Assembly: GCA_958296045.1 (NCBI GenBank) | Contig: CATQHT010000001.1 | Span: 1 to 64,000, forward strand | Source: Rhodothermales bacterium | GTDB taxonomy: Bacteria > Bacteroidota > Rhodothermia > Rhodothermales > Bin80 | Direction: 5' to 3' | Length of the DNA: 64,000 bases | Part shown: in pieces, positions 35,052 to 43,957 of the stretch | Position numbering within the stretch: position 1 is the first letter of the stretch | How the letters are laid out: every line of letters begins with the position of its first letter | Notes under the pieces: generated by a model | What the model was told of the DNA's origin: nothing | Databases searched by the model: none | Seen by the model: the letters and a program-made list of their open reading frames with translations, nothing else | Program-made: the position numbers and the translations under genes

Positions 35052-36717
35052 TCGTACGCTCTTGTGGGTGCTGGTGGTTGTCGCTGCATGCGGTTCGCCC
35101 CGTGACGAAAACGTAGCGGAGGAGGTTGCGCCAGCATCGCTGCCTGTGCTTGCCTTTGAGGACGTGACGTTCCAGATGGGTCTGGGCGGGTTTTCACATG
35201 TTACCGGGGCGTTTGGCCAAAAGTGGTTTCCAGAAACGATGGGTGGGGGCGGCGGCTTTCTGGATTACGACCAGGACGGCTGGCTGGACCTGTTGCTGGT
35301 CAATGGCAATCCGTTTCCGTCGCGCGGCGAGCTCAAGCCATCGGCACTTCGTCTGTATCGGAACGTGGAGGGTACCGCATTTGAGGAAGTCACCCAAGAG
35401 GCTGGGCTTGGAGAATTGCACGCGTACGCGTTTGGCATCACGGCGGCGGATTACGACAATGATGGCGATACGGATGTCATGGTGACCACGCTATTTCAGA
35501 ACCTTTTGTTGCGTAATGACGGGGGAGTCTTCACCGACGTAGCTTCAGAGGTGGGACTGGCGGACGAAGCGGTATGGAGTGCGGCTGCGGTCTTTTTTGA
35601 TGCGAATCGGGACGGCTGGCTGGATCTGTATGTGGGCAACTATGTGGATTGGTCGCCAGAGAAGGACATCACCTGTACGCGCGTCGCAAATCGCAAAGCG
35701 TATTGCACGCCTGAGCTGTATCGTGGCCTGACTGGAGCGTTCTACCTCAGCCGCGGGGATGGCACGTTTGCGCGCCAGTCGGGATTGTTTGACAGCGCGC
35801 CGGGCAAGACGCTGGCTGCCATCAGCGTGGACTACAACAGGGACGGATGGTCGGACCTTATCGTGGCCAATGACACGCAGCGCGACTTGCTCTTTGAAAA
35901 CCAGGGGGACGGCACCTTCGTCGAAAAGGGCGTATTCAGCGGCATTGCTTTTGACGAAAACGGCCGCGCCCGCGCGGGCATGGGGCTGGATGTGGGTGTG
36001 GTGGACGAAACGGGCGAGGTGACGCTCTTTGTAGGTCACTTCACTGCCGAGATGGTCGGTGTGTACCGGCACACGCAGAACGGCTTCTTTATGGATCGGG
36101 CCGCGGCCTCACAGATAGGGCGCCCCAGTCTGCGCACGTTGACGTTCGGGCTATTCCTGTTTGATGTGGATCACGACGGCGACCTGGATCTGTTTACTGT
36201 CAACGGGCACATCACCGAGGAGATCGGGCTGGTGGAGGAGGGGATCACGTACCGGCAGCAACCGCAGCTGTACATCAACCGGGGCGGCGGTCTGTTTGAG
36301 GAGATGCCTGCGGGCGAGGACGGGCTTCTGGCCCGACCGCTTGTTGGTCGTGGCGCGGCCTATGCGGATTGGGACCGGGATGGAGACCTTGACGTGTTGG
36401 TTACCGAGAATGGTGGTCCGGTGCATCTGTGGCGCAACGATTCCGTAATTGCGGGATATTTGCAGGTAGAACTCACAGGCAGGACCAGCAACAGAGATGC
36501 GATTGGTGCCCGCGTGGTGATATTCGCTAATGGAAGACGCCAGGAGCGTGAGGTTCGCGCGGGTGGCAGCTACCTTTCGCAGTCTCAGCAGTCGGTGCAT
36601 TTCGGGTTGGGGCAGGCGTCCGAGGTGGACAGCCTCCATATTTACTGGCCGGGTGGCCAGGTACATCGGCAGGGTTTGGTGGTGGCCAACCAGGTGGTGC
36701 ATGTCGTTGAGCGTTAG
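35041..36717 (+). CDS. CRTAC1-family lipoprotein, copy 3
   Basis: I start at ATG 35041 (558 residues) because AGAAGGAG lies 8 bases upstream and the next residues form a lipoprotein signal MRSDRTLLWVLVVVAACGSP; the longer frame from 34984 reads the previous gene out of frame. The overlap with copy 2 is 11 bases. Blade motifs include LDYDQDGWLDLLL, ADYDNDGDTDVMV, FDANRDGWLDLYV, VDYNRDGWSDLIV, FDVDHDGDLDLFT and ADWDRDGDLDVLV, followed by the ASPIC/UnbV domain ending IYWPGGQVHR. Extracellular, lipid-anchored; function unknown. Confidence 0.9.
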   Translation: MRSDRTLLWVLVVVAACGSPRDENVAEEVAPASLPVLAFEDVTFQMGLGGFSHVTGAFGQKWFPETMGGGGGFLDYDQDGWLDLLLVNGNPFPSRGELKPSALRLYRNVEGTAFEEVTQEAGLGELHAYAFGITAADYDNDGDTDVMVTTLFQNLLLRNDGGVFTDVASEVGLADEAVWSAAAVFFDANRDGWLDLYVGNYVDWSPEKDITCTRVANRKAYCTPELYRGLTGAFYLSRGDGTFARQSGLFDSAPGKTLAAISVDYNRDGWSDLIVANDTQRDLLFENQGDGTFVEKGVFSGIAFDENGRARAGMGLDVGVVDETGEVTLFVGHFTAEMVGVYRHTQNGFFMDRAAASQIGRPSLRTLTFGLFLFDVDHDGDLDLFTVNGHITEEIGLVEEGITYRQQPQLYINRGGGLFEEMPAGEDGLLARPLVGRGAAYADWDRDGDLDVLVTENGGPVHLWRNDSVIAGYLQVELTGRTSNRDAIGARVVIFANGRRQEREVRAGGSYLSQSQQSVHFGLGQASEVDSLHIYWPGGQVHRQGLVVANQVVHVVER

Positions 36718-36721
36718 CGTG

Positions 36722-37690
36722 ATGCGTGGTGCACCTTGGCTTAGTGGCAGCTTCTTACTGCTTCTATTGGCTTGTCAGCCACGCACTGAGGAGCCTCCGG
36801 CTGAGGTTCGCATGCTGCTCTGGGAATTCCAGGATGCCCACAGTCTGGGTAGCTTTGTGTACGCTCTGGCACTGTTAGACAGCGCAACAGCGCTGACGCC
36901 GGCCTTGGCGCGCCTTCATTTTATGCGCGGCGAGCTCTTGACGAAGCTGTATCGGTTTGAGGAAGCGGACGAGGCCTTTGCCGAGGTGTTACGCCACAGT
37001 CCTCGTCACCTTGGTGTAGAGTACCGGCGGGGCAACAACGCCTTCTTTGTGGGGCAGACGCGTCGCGCTTCGGGGCATTATTTCAGTGAGTGGGCGCTTT
37101 TGGGACCAAGCCCAGACGCTGGTGCTGCCAGCCGGGTCTGGGCGCAGATCGGGCGCGTGTATGCTCGGCTGGGCGTTGTCGACAGTGCGCGGATGGCATA
37201 CGAACGATCGCTGAGCCGGGACACTGAGCAGCCGGAGGTCTGGCTATGGATGGCGGAGCTTGCCGAAGATGGCGGCAGCCTGAAAGAGGCGCTGTCGCAC
37301 GCGGAAGAGGCGATCGCGTTGGACTCCGCGAATGCCGGGTATCGATATCTGGCAGGGGCTCTTCAGTACCGTCTTAGCAACCCGGCAAAGGCGATACCTC
37401 ACCTTAAGGCAGCCATCCAGGCTGAGCCATGGCATGCAGGCGCACATTATAATTTGGGCCGCAGCCTAGTGGCGTTGGGACGAGCGGGTGAGGGGGCCCC
37501 ACACCTGGAGGCTACCGATTCGCTGCAGGTGCTTCAGGCAGACATTGTGCTGGCCACGTTTGCGGTGCGCCAGTCTCCTGAGGGTGCCAGAGAGTGGGCC
37601 GTATTGGCTGGGCTCTACGAGCGTGCTGGGCGGATGGAGGAGGCGCGCAGTGCGTACAGCATGGCGCGCCAGCTTCTGAGTTCGAACTAA
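36722..37690 (+). CDS. TPR-repeat lipoprotein 1
   Basis: About 322 residues from ATG 36722, 5 bases after the third CRTAC1 gene. The signal MRGAPWLSGSFLLLLLACQP contains a lipobox ending LAC. The rest is a series of tetratricopeptide units, clearest at LARLHFMRGELLTKLYRFEEA, VWAQIGRVYARLGVVDSARM and AGAHYNLGRSLVALGRAGEG-type segments. TPR proteins scaffold other proteins; here it presumably sits on the periplasmic or surface face with the CRTAC1 lipoproteins. An ATG at 36701 overlapping the upstream gene is an alternative start. Confidence 0.85.
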   Translation: MRGAPWLSGSFLLLLLACQPRTEEPPAEVRMLLWEFQDAHSLGSFVYALALLDSATALTPALARLHFMRGELLTKLYRFEEADEAFAEVLRHSPRHLGVEYRRGNNAFFVGQTRRASGHYFSEWALLGPSPDAGAASRVWAQIGRVYARLGVVDSARMAYERSLSRDTEQPEVWLWMAELAEDGGSLKEALSHAEEAIALDSANAGYRYLAGALQYRLSNPAKAIPHLKAAIQAEPWHAGAHYNLGRSLVALGRAGEGAPHLEATDSLQVLQADIVLATFAVRQSPEGAREWAVLAGLYERAGRMEEARSAYSMARQLLSSN

Positions 37691-37740
37691 CAGCCCCCGG
37701 CAGGCGTTTATCGCGCCCCGGTCGATCCTTTGCCACTCTA

Positions 37741-38979
37741 ATGCGCATCTTTGTACACCTTGGCTTTGTCGGGTTGTTGCTGGTCGGGTGTCAGCAGCAG
37801 GGGCGCTCGGTCACCGAGCGGCAGCGCAGGGCGTTGCCCCAGCGCGTGGCGCTGATGCTTATTGAAGGACAGCGGGCGTTTGAGGAGGGCCGGTACGATC
37901 TGGCCTTGGCCTACACCGACAGCGTGGACGCATTTGCGCCGGATCTTGCGGATCTGCACTTTTTACGTGGGGCGATATATACCCGCCTAAACCGTCCAGA
38001 CGTGGCAGAGGCAGCCTACAATACTGTTCTGGAGCTGGACCCGTGGTACGCTGGTGCGCGCCACAATATGGGGCTCAATGCTTATCGTCGCGGACGTCTG
38101 CGCAGCGCCATCACCTTGTATCACGAAGAGGAGGAGCGGGTTGGAGGCACCGCAGCACTTTATCACGAGCTGGGGCGCGCCTATGCAAAGCTTGGCGAGC
38201 CTGATAGTGCCCGTGCCGCCTATGAGGCGGCGATCGCGCAGGACAGCCTCCATGCGACCTCATACATGTGGCTGGGGCAGCTACTAGAGGAGGCGGGAGA
38301 TCTAGAGGAGGCACTGACGTTTTCGCTCAAGGGCCTTCGGCTTCGTCCAGACAACCTGGATTATCAATACATCGTGGGCACGTTGTACCGGCGTCTTGAG
38401 CAGCCCGAGGAGGCGCTGCCTTTCCTGGAGCCTGTCGCGCAAGCCAAGCCGTGGCATCAGGGAGCGCAGACAAATCTGGGGCAGGTGTTGGTGCAGCTCG
38501 GTAGGACCGGGGAGGCGCAGCGTTTCCTTGCCCAGGCCGAGGTGGCTCAGCAGCAAGCGCAGGCGATCAGCGAGGCAGAGGAGGCCATCAACCAGGACCC
38601 GGATATGCTGGACAATTGGCTTCAACTGAGCGACCTACTTCGCCAGAGCGGGCAGTATGGGAGGGCCATTGAGGCGCTCAAGAACGCTGCGGCTCGGGAC
38701 ATGCCACGCGGCATGTGGCTGGCGCTACAAAGTAATCTGGCATTTTTGTATCTGCAGGATGGGGATGCGGCGCAGGCTTCTGCCATATTCGAAATGGTGC
38801 TCCTGAACGATTCTTCGATGGCTGCAGCTTGGGTAGGGTTGGGTGCCGCGTATGGCACGATGCATCGGACAGCGGACGCCCGGCGGGTGCTTGCGCGTGC
38901 GCTTGCGCTTGAGCCAAACAACGAGGCGGCCTTGCAGAATATGGCAGAGCTTGATGCCATGATAGCGGACCGGGAGTAG
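37741..38979 (+). CDS. TPR-repeat lipoprotein 2
   Basis: About 412 residues from ATG 37741. The signal MRIFVHLGFVGLLLVGCQQQ ends in a lipobox VGC. At least eight tetratricopeptide units follow, for example LHFLRGAIYTRLNRPDVAEA, LYHELGRAYAKLGEPDSARA, SYMWLGQLLEEAGDLEEALT and WVGLGAAYGTMHRTADARR. It shares the layout WHxGAxxNLGxxLVxLGR with the preceding TPR gene, so the two are probably duplicates. It likely scaffolds the same complex as the CRTAC1 proteins, by position only. Confidence 0.86.
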   Translation: MRIFVHLGFVGLLLVGCQQQGRSVTERQRRALPQRVALMLIEGQRAFEEGRYDLALAYTDSVDAFAPDLADLHFLRGAIYTRLNRPDVAEAAYNTVLELDPWYAGARHNMGLNAYRRGRLRSAITLYHEEEERVGGTAALYHELGRAYAKLGEPDSARAAYEAAIAQDSLHATSYMWLGQLLEEAGDLEEALTFSLKGLRLRPDNLDYQYIVGTLYRRLEQPEEALPFLEPVAQAKPWHQGAQTNLGQVLVQLGRTGEAQRFLAQAEVAQQQAQAISEAEEAINQDPDMLDNWLQLSDLLRQSGQYGRAIEALKNAAARDMPRGMWLALQSNLAFLYLQDGDAAQASAIFEMVLLNDSSMAAAWVGLGAAYGTMHRTADARRVLARALALEPNNEAALQNMAELDAMIADRE

Positions 38980-38987
38980 ATAGCGGC

Positions 38988-40310
38988 ATGGGTCGGAATC
39001 ACAGTGCAGAGCGCGGGCCCGCCCCGAGTCTTTCCAGGTGGCCGCGGCGAGTCGGGCTATGGCGACGAGCTGCGTGCGCGTTGGTTACTATTCTGGCGTT
39101 ATGCGCCATGGCCGCTTCTTCGCCAGCTCAGCATCTGGAGGATGGCGCTTGGGTGGGTCGTATCATCCATCTGACGGGGCGGAGCATGGACGTCGTGTAC
39201 CAGGTGCGCGGCGGTGCTGAGGGGCCGATCATCACTATGGAGGTGGACGGGTACGGTCCGTTCGAATTCAAGAATATTCGTTCTACGTCCGACAGCCTAC
39301 GTTTCACGTGGGAGCCTTCCTTTGAGCTGGCCTGTTCGCTGGCGCGGCTTGAGGGTGGGGAGTTCCAGGGTGCTTGCATGGATCCGTGGGGCGGCTTTGG
39401 TGGCATTGTGATGGCGCCGCCGGGGTCGAATGTCGGCGCCATTGCTATTCACGACGAGACTATAGAGAGTATTGCTGGGTGGACGGAGCCGCCCAAGGGC
39501 GACACGTTGCCTGACCTCGGATCGACCTATCCGTTTGGACGACAAGTCATGGTTCACGGGCGAGAGGTCAACTTGGTCGAGGCAGGTGACGGTCCGGTCA
39601 CGGTGGTGCTGGAGGCGGGGCTTGGTGACAACCTATCCTCTTTTGAGCGCCTGCATCAGCTGCTTGCTCTCGACGTGCGTGTGGTGGCGTATGACCGCGC
39701 GGGCCTGGGATTTTCGGAGGCCTCGGCTGCGCCCAGGAGTCTGGAGCAGGTCGCCACTGAGCTGCGCGGGATGCTTCGCGAGGCTGGCATTGCGCCGCCG
39801 TACGTGTTGGTCGCCCATGCGGAGGGCGCGCTTTATGCGCAGCGCTTTGCGGCATTGTACCAGGACGCAGTGGTTGGAATGGTGCTGGTGGACCCTCACC
39901 TGGAGACGTTTGCTACGACTTGGCGGGCATTGGACGCGGAGTCCTTAGAGCACTACTGGGAAGGGCGAAAGGCGTTGCATCAGCACATGCCGAGCGCTGT
40001 GCAGGCGGAGTTTGCTGGCTACGTGGACGTCATCGAAAAGGGGCATCTGGATGGAAGCGACCGCCTTTTGTCCCTTCCCGTGACCGTGCTGACGGCGGGT
40101 CGCATCAGCGAGCAGCCCCGTTGGGTGGGAGAAAGTGCTACGGGTCGCGAGGCATGGGTCGAGGCGCATGCCGCGTGGGTCCGGCGCATCGACGGCAACC
40201 ATATTGTAGTGCCCGGAAGCGGTTCATATATCCACCAGGAGCAGCCGGTCCGCGTCATGCAGGCGATCCATGCGCTCTTGCGCGAGAAGTCTGTATCCAT
40301 CGACCGGTAG
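38988..40310 (+). CDS. Exported alpha/beta-hydrolase-fold protein with altered catalytic residues
   Basis: The 440-residue protein has a signal peptide (about 24-48, ending ASSPAQH), an N-terminal beta-rich domain (about 50-165) and an alpha/beta-hydrolase domain: VVLEAGLGDNLSSFERLHQL, VVAYDRAGLGFSE and VDPHLE follow the fold. The nucleophile elbow, normally G-H-S-x-G, reads A-H-A-E-G, so the serine is alanine. Near the C-terminus the usual SGH region reads GSGSYIHQEQP, with serine where catalytic histidine is expected. The protein therefore probably binds rather than hydrolyses. It starts 8 bases after the second TPR gene and closes the cluster. Confidence 0.85.
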   Translation: MGRNHSAERGPAPSLSRWPRRVGLWRRAACALVTILALCAMAASSPAQHLEDGAWVGRIIHLTGRSMDVVYQVRGGAEGPIITMEVDGYGPFEFKNIRSTSDSLRFTWEPSFELACSLARLEGGEFQGACMDPWGGFGGIVMAPPGSNVGAIAIHDETIESIAGWTEPPKGDTLPDLGSTYPFGRQVMVHGREVNLVEAGDGPVTVVLEAGLGDNLSSFERLHQLLALDVRVVAYDRAGLGFSEASAAPRSLEQVATELRGMLREAGIAPPYVLVAHAEGALYAQRFAALYQDAVVGMVLVDPHLETFATTWRALDAESLEHYWEGRKALHQHMPSAVQAEFAGYVDVIEKGHLDGSDRLLSLPVTVLTAGRISEQPRWVGESATGREAWVEAHAAWVRRIDGNHIVVPGSGSYIHQEQPVRVMQAIHALLREKSVSIDR

Positions 40311-40467
40311 CGCCATCCTCGTGTGTGTATGTCAGGTGGTATTACTCGTGGCTTCGGTTCGTGTATCCTACGCAGCGTTTTCGGCCTTTTTTGAAAACTG
40401 GGCGCCGGTAGTTACGGCCTGTCCGCTTATCTTGGCTCCGTCGTAGAAAAGGATCATTGATCTTGCT

Positions 40468-40854
40468 GTGATGAGGGCTTTCAACCTGCATGGCATGGTG
40501 GACCACGCCCGGCTTGCTTCGACCATGGCGGCTAGGCTCGACACGTCCGGGTCTTCTGCGGAATCCATCAGCGAGGTTCCTGAGCTGGTGCTGCACGTCA
40601 ATTACCATAACGCGTTCACAGAGCCGACGGCGGTGACGTCTAGCCAGCCCGATCCAGGGATGGTGACCATTGAGGTGCCTAATGTGCTCGGGCGTCGTTT
40701 ACAGGTCGTAGCGCCCGCTGTGAAGAGTGCCGGAATCAAGCGCATGAACGTGGAACACAGCGGCTTGGCCGCAGGTGGTTATGCATGCAGAGTCAAGAGC
40801 AGCAGCGCTTCTGGAACCGCTGCTTTCACAAGAATGCTGGTCATGGGGAGGTAA
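40468..40854 (+). pseudogene. Orphan type IX-like C-terminal sorting domain fragment
   Basis: Within this 128-codon frame, residues about 42-128 match the layout of a sorting domain: NYHNAFTEPTAVTSSQPDPG recalls the usual NYPNPFxxxTxIxFxLPxxG, then MVTIEVPNVLGRRLQVV, SAGIKRMNVEHSGLAAGGYA and MLVMGR. Key positions have changed (P to H, F to P, Y to C), and no long upstream reading frame supplies the passenger domain. I read it as the decayed 3' end of a secreted-protein gene. Confidence 0.55.
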
Positions 40855-41310
40855 CGCTTGTGCCGTTGGGCACAGGCGGCACATGCCCAAGATGTGGCTT
40901 GCTCAGCTGGAGGAGCTTACCTTGCCAGAGACGCCACCAGTGCGGTTGCGATCCAGAGTCTCGCTCAAGTACCGCACTCTCAGCGTTCGCGCGTGTGTTA
41001 GCAGCCATGAACGGAGTGAAGGGATGAGGGGGCCTCCGCTCTTGTGGTTCACTCATGATGCCATGGCGTTACCGCGTAGCAAGCCATGCCCTAGGGGCAC
41101 GACGGCATCGAGCTCTGCAGTAACCTTAACTGCGAGTCTGTTCTGGTGAATTTGCTGCTTGGCCAGTGCCCTAAGCAAAGCCGTGTTCTGGGCTGCGCGC
41201 AGCATGCGCACACTATTGAGATCGGAACGTGAAGTCGGCTCTATGAGTTCGTGGTCTACGGCTGTGCTCCATCGCAGTCCGCGACATAGCCACAGGAACG
41301 AGTTTGCCAC
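40855..41310. other. Intergenic/decayed region
   Basis: Short frames exist on both strands, but none shows a recognised motif or a convincing ribosome-binding site. The region lies between two gene remnants and is probably eroded sequence. Confidence 0.35.
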
Positions 41311-41571
41311 ATGGATCCCAATCTGCATCAGAAAAAAGGGCTGGAGCACTTGAACAAAGTGTTGCGCTATGCGCCTATGGTGGCGGCAGGCGGCGAGGCA
41401 ACGGTGCACCTCACGTACGAAGATTGGCATGTGCTTGCCGACACGTTGTTTCGCATGAATACGCCGCGCGAGCTTTTGCCTGCTTCCGTGACGGATTACC
41501 GTCTAGCACCGCACCAGCAGAGCATCATTCTCGATACTTCAGAGTTGGCTATAACGGTGAAGAAGTTTTGA
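41311..41571 (+). CDS. Hypothetical 86-residue protein (uncertain)
   Basis: The frame starts MDPNLHQKKGLEHLNKVLRY and includes HLTYEDWHVLADTLFRM and APHQQSIILDTSELAITVKK. Composition is that of a soluble protein with helices, but I do not recognise it, and there is no clear Shine-Dalgarno sequence. It could be a real small gene or a remnant in this degraded region. Confidence 0.3.
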   Translation: MDPNLHQKKGLEHLNKVLRYAPMVAAGGEATVHLTYEDWHVLADTLFRMNTPRELLPASVTDYRLAPHQQSIILDTSELAITVKKF

Positions 41572-41796
41572 GCCCGGGATCGGCATTTTCATTGGCGGCC
41601 GATCCCAGGACGATGCGCCCTTATCAGGGTCCAGAGTGCTTGCCATAGATGAGCATGCTGCACTTAGCTTTGTAGTGGAGGCGCCGAGGACTGCTCAACA
41701 GGTTCCGCAATTCGCCGAAGGATTCTTCGACGGACTGATGATGGGAGGGCTCCAGGACTTCTCTTTCTTGGCCCTACCCCTTTGTGGTGGGTGAGT

Positions 41797-41976
41797 TCAC
41801 CTGCGGACGCTTTCGGGGTAGAGATCCAGGCTTCCGAGGTGAGAGTAAATGGCGTTGGCAAATCGTCGTTTGTTGCGGAAGCCCCTACAGCGCACTTTGA
41901 TTGATTTGATCCGGTTGTTGATGCTTTCCGCGGGGTGCGCAACCAACAGAAAGATCACCTCCGATGTGCCCATGAC
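41797..41976 (-). pseudogene. Transposase C-terminal remnant (ISL3-like)
   Basis: About 58 residues in frame read AESINNRIKSIKVRCRGFRN then KRRFANAIYSHLGSLDLYP before a stop. This is the order of the catalytic-Glu helix and C-terminal tail of ISL3-type DDE transposases (ExxNNxIKxIK...GFRN...HxGxLDLYP). No upstream catalytic domain is present, so only the 3' end of a transposase gene survives. The family assignment is by motif memory. Confidence 0.55.
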
Positions 41977-42168
41977 CTGTTGCCAGGGCCCGACATCCCG
42001 GATTGGCGGTGGATAGAGTGTCCGACAATGTCGCACAACAACATCACCAATTCAAGGTGCATACTTTCGGATGGACGCCAAAAAAGAGCTGAACAGCAAA
42101 TTCTGCGGTCCGCTTTGCAAGCACTGCGTACCAGCGAATCTTGGACAGGCAAATAGGGCATGTTGCTG

Positions 42169-42809
42169 CTACCCACCGGGCCTGCCCAGTGATTCAAGTT
42201 GCGTCACCCAAGCATCGAACCGAGGGCACTCTGCACGGATCTCATTCAGACCTATTCCTTTAGCCAACAGCGGTCCGTAAGCCTTCTTGTTATATCTGGG
42301 CCACAGACTATGGATGCGCTTACTGGGTGCCGTATGCGTGCTGTCGTTGATGTCTTCGGGAGTCGGAAAATTGGAACGAATCTTCTGTAATGAAGCCACC
42401 AAGTCCTCGGGCGCATCCGGCAGTGAAGAGAAGGCACGCACATCTGCAAACAGGAGGCTCTCAAATTCATGGCGTTGGACGTATGGCAGGATCATTCGCT
42501 GATCCAGTTTACGAGCGATCAATTGTTGCGTCCGCTCTCTCAAGCGCTCCTCTAGCTCTTCGACCGTCCAACCACCCTTAGCGCGAAAACCGTAATAGTC
42601 TACGAGCGACGTTACAGCACAAAAGCTCCAGAAGTATTTTCCATCGACTTAGCAACTCTTTCTACGGTCACATTCCCGCCACCCTTGCCACGCCCTATTC
42701 CAATCAATATCGGTATCGTCACGATGTCCTCCCCTGACAGGTACGGTGCGAGAACGTGCTTTACGAACTCCTTTTACGAATCCCCCTCAACTACAATTGC
42801 GAGTCGCAT
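42169..42809 (-). pseudogene. DUF4276-family protein, broken by a nonsense codon and a frameshift
   Basis: Starting at ATG 42809 the translation is MRLAIVVEGDS, then TAA where the family has Glu (VEGxxE), then KEFVKHVLAPYLSGEDIVTI and IGIGRGKGG in the same frame. After about residue 62 the frame shifts; the continuation VTSLVDYYGFRAKGGWTVEE and YVQRHEFESLLFADVRAFSS is typical DUF4276. The gene overlaps the stop of the AAA ATPase gene by one base (TGATG), so they formed a two-gene module. DUF4276 has a TOPRIM-like look (EG and DxxG motifs), which is inference. The product is not made intact. Confidence 0.8.
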
Positions 42810-43957
42810 CACGGATGGCCTCCCAGCAAGTTCTTCTGCCACAGCTCACCCGCAGTGTACTCTTCCAGCCATTCGCGTTTCGTGCGTCGATTGGCACGGA
42901 TCGGCTCCGTTCGCCCTTCCTTCAGGTTGAGCACGATGATTTCGTCGATATCGAAGGAGTCCACTAACAATGGCGATTGCGTCGCCACAATGACTTGCCG
43001 ATCAGTGGATAGAGACTTAATCATCGCGCCAACCAGCGAGACCGCTGCCGGGTGCAGGCCTAGCTCAGGTTCGTCGAGCAATAATACCTGTGGTAGCATC
43101 TCGGGCGGCAGGTTGAGAAGCGTTACCAAAGCAAAAGACCGAAGCGAACCATCGGACGTGAGATGTGCTCCGAACACCTTGTCTTGCCCTTTTACTTTCC
43201 AGCTCAAGAATGCTTTTCCATAGTTCGGATCGATGCTAAAGCGATCGAAGGTCGGTAGCACCCTGTTGATCTGACGGCAAATCCACTCGTAGCGCCGCAA
43301 GTCCTCCTGCTCCACGCGGTACAAGACGGCGGCCAGATTCCCGCCGTGGCTGTAAAGACGGTTGCTGTAGCTGTTAATATCCCATTTCTTCTTAAATCCA
43401 GACGTATCTGAGGTATTATGGAACTGATAAACGGCGCAGCTCTTAAGCAGACTAACAATAACACGGGCCGTGTTGTAATTCACGGCATGAACCGCTGAAC
43501 CCTGCGCTGCTTCAACGATCTCCGCCTCCCGATGGCCGCTACCTAGATACTGCCACGGGGCCACATCTGGAAGCTCTACTTTACTGAACCGAAAGGCCTC
43601 CTTGCTGAAGAAGAATCGGTCTGGATGCGCATGGGCAAGGGCAAACCAATAGTCATGTCGTCCGCTGTCCGTGCACAAACGTATTTCGGCCTCCATGGTC
43701 GGCGTGGCCGCTCTACCACCGAAGAGCTGATCATCCGCACCCCCTTGCCGTTCTACAAACTCGCCGAGGCTTCGGGAGCGGAGCATCCAGCTCAGCATTT
43801 CGAAAAAGCGAATGAGGTTGGACTTTCCCGATCCGTTAGCGCCGATGAGAGCAACGGACCGCCCCAAATCATCGAATCTCACATCTGCCAACGAACGAAA
43901 CCCTCGAATTCTAACCGACTCAATTGTCGTTCGGGTAAATTGCGGAGGCAGACTCAT
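42809..43957 (-). CDS. AAA-family ATPase (OLD/SMC-like, AAA_21), partner of DUF4276
   Basis: The 382-residue protein shows Walker A GANGSGKSNL (39-48) after the IRGFRSLADVRFDDLG opening common to OLD/RecF-like ATPases, a D-loop/signature region HLTSDGSLRSFALVTLLNLP (about 265-284), Walker B QVLLLDEPELGLHP (about 290-303) and switch ATQSPLLVDSFD. The reading frame is intact. Such ATPases paired with small nuclease-like partners often occur in defence islands; here the partner is a pseudogene, so the module is probably inactive. Confidence 0.88.
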   Translation of the reverse strand: MSLPPQFTRTTIESVRIRGFRSLADVRFDDLGRSVALIGANGSGKSNLIRFFEMLSWMLRSRSLGEFVERQGGADDQLFGGRAATPTMEAEIRLCTDSGRHDYWFALAHAHPDRFFFSKEAFRFSKVELPDVAPWQYLGSGHREAEIVEAAQGSAVHAVNYNTARVIVSLLKSCAVYQFHNTSDTSGFKKKWDINSYSNRLYSHGGNLAAVLYRVEQEDLRRYEWICRQINRVLPTFDRFSIDPNYGKAFLSWKVKGQDKVFGAHLTSDGSLRSFALVTLLNLPPEMLPQVLLLDEPELGLHPAAVSLVGAMIKSLSTDRQVIVATQSPLLVDSFDIDEIIVLNLKEGRTEPIRANRRTKREWLEEYTAGELWQKNLLGGHP

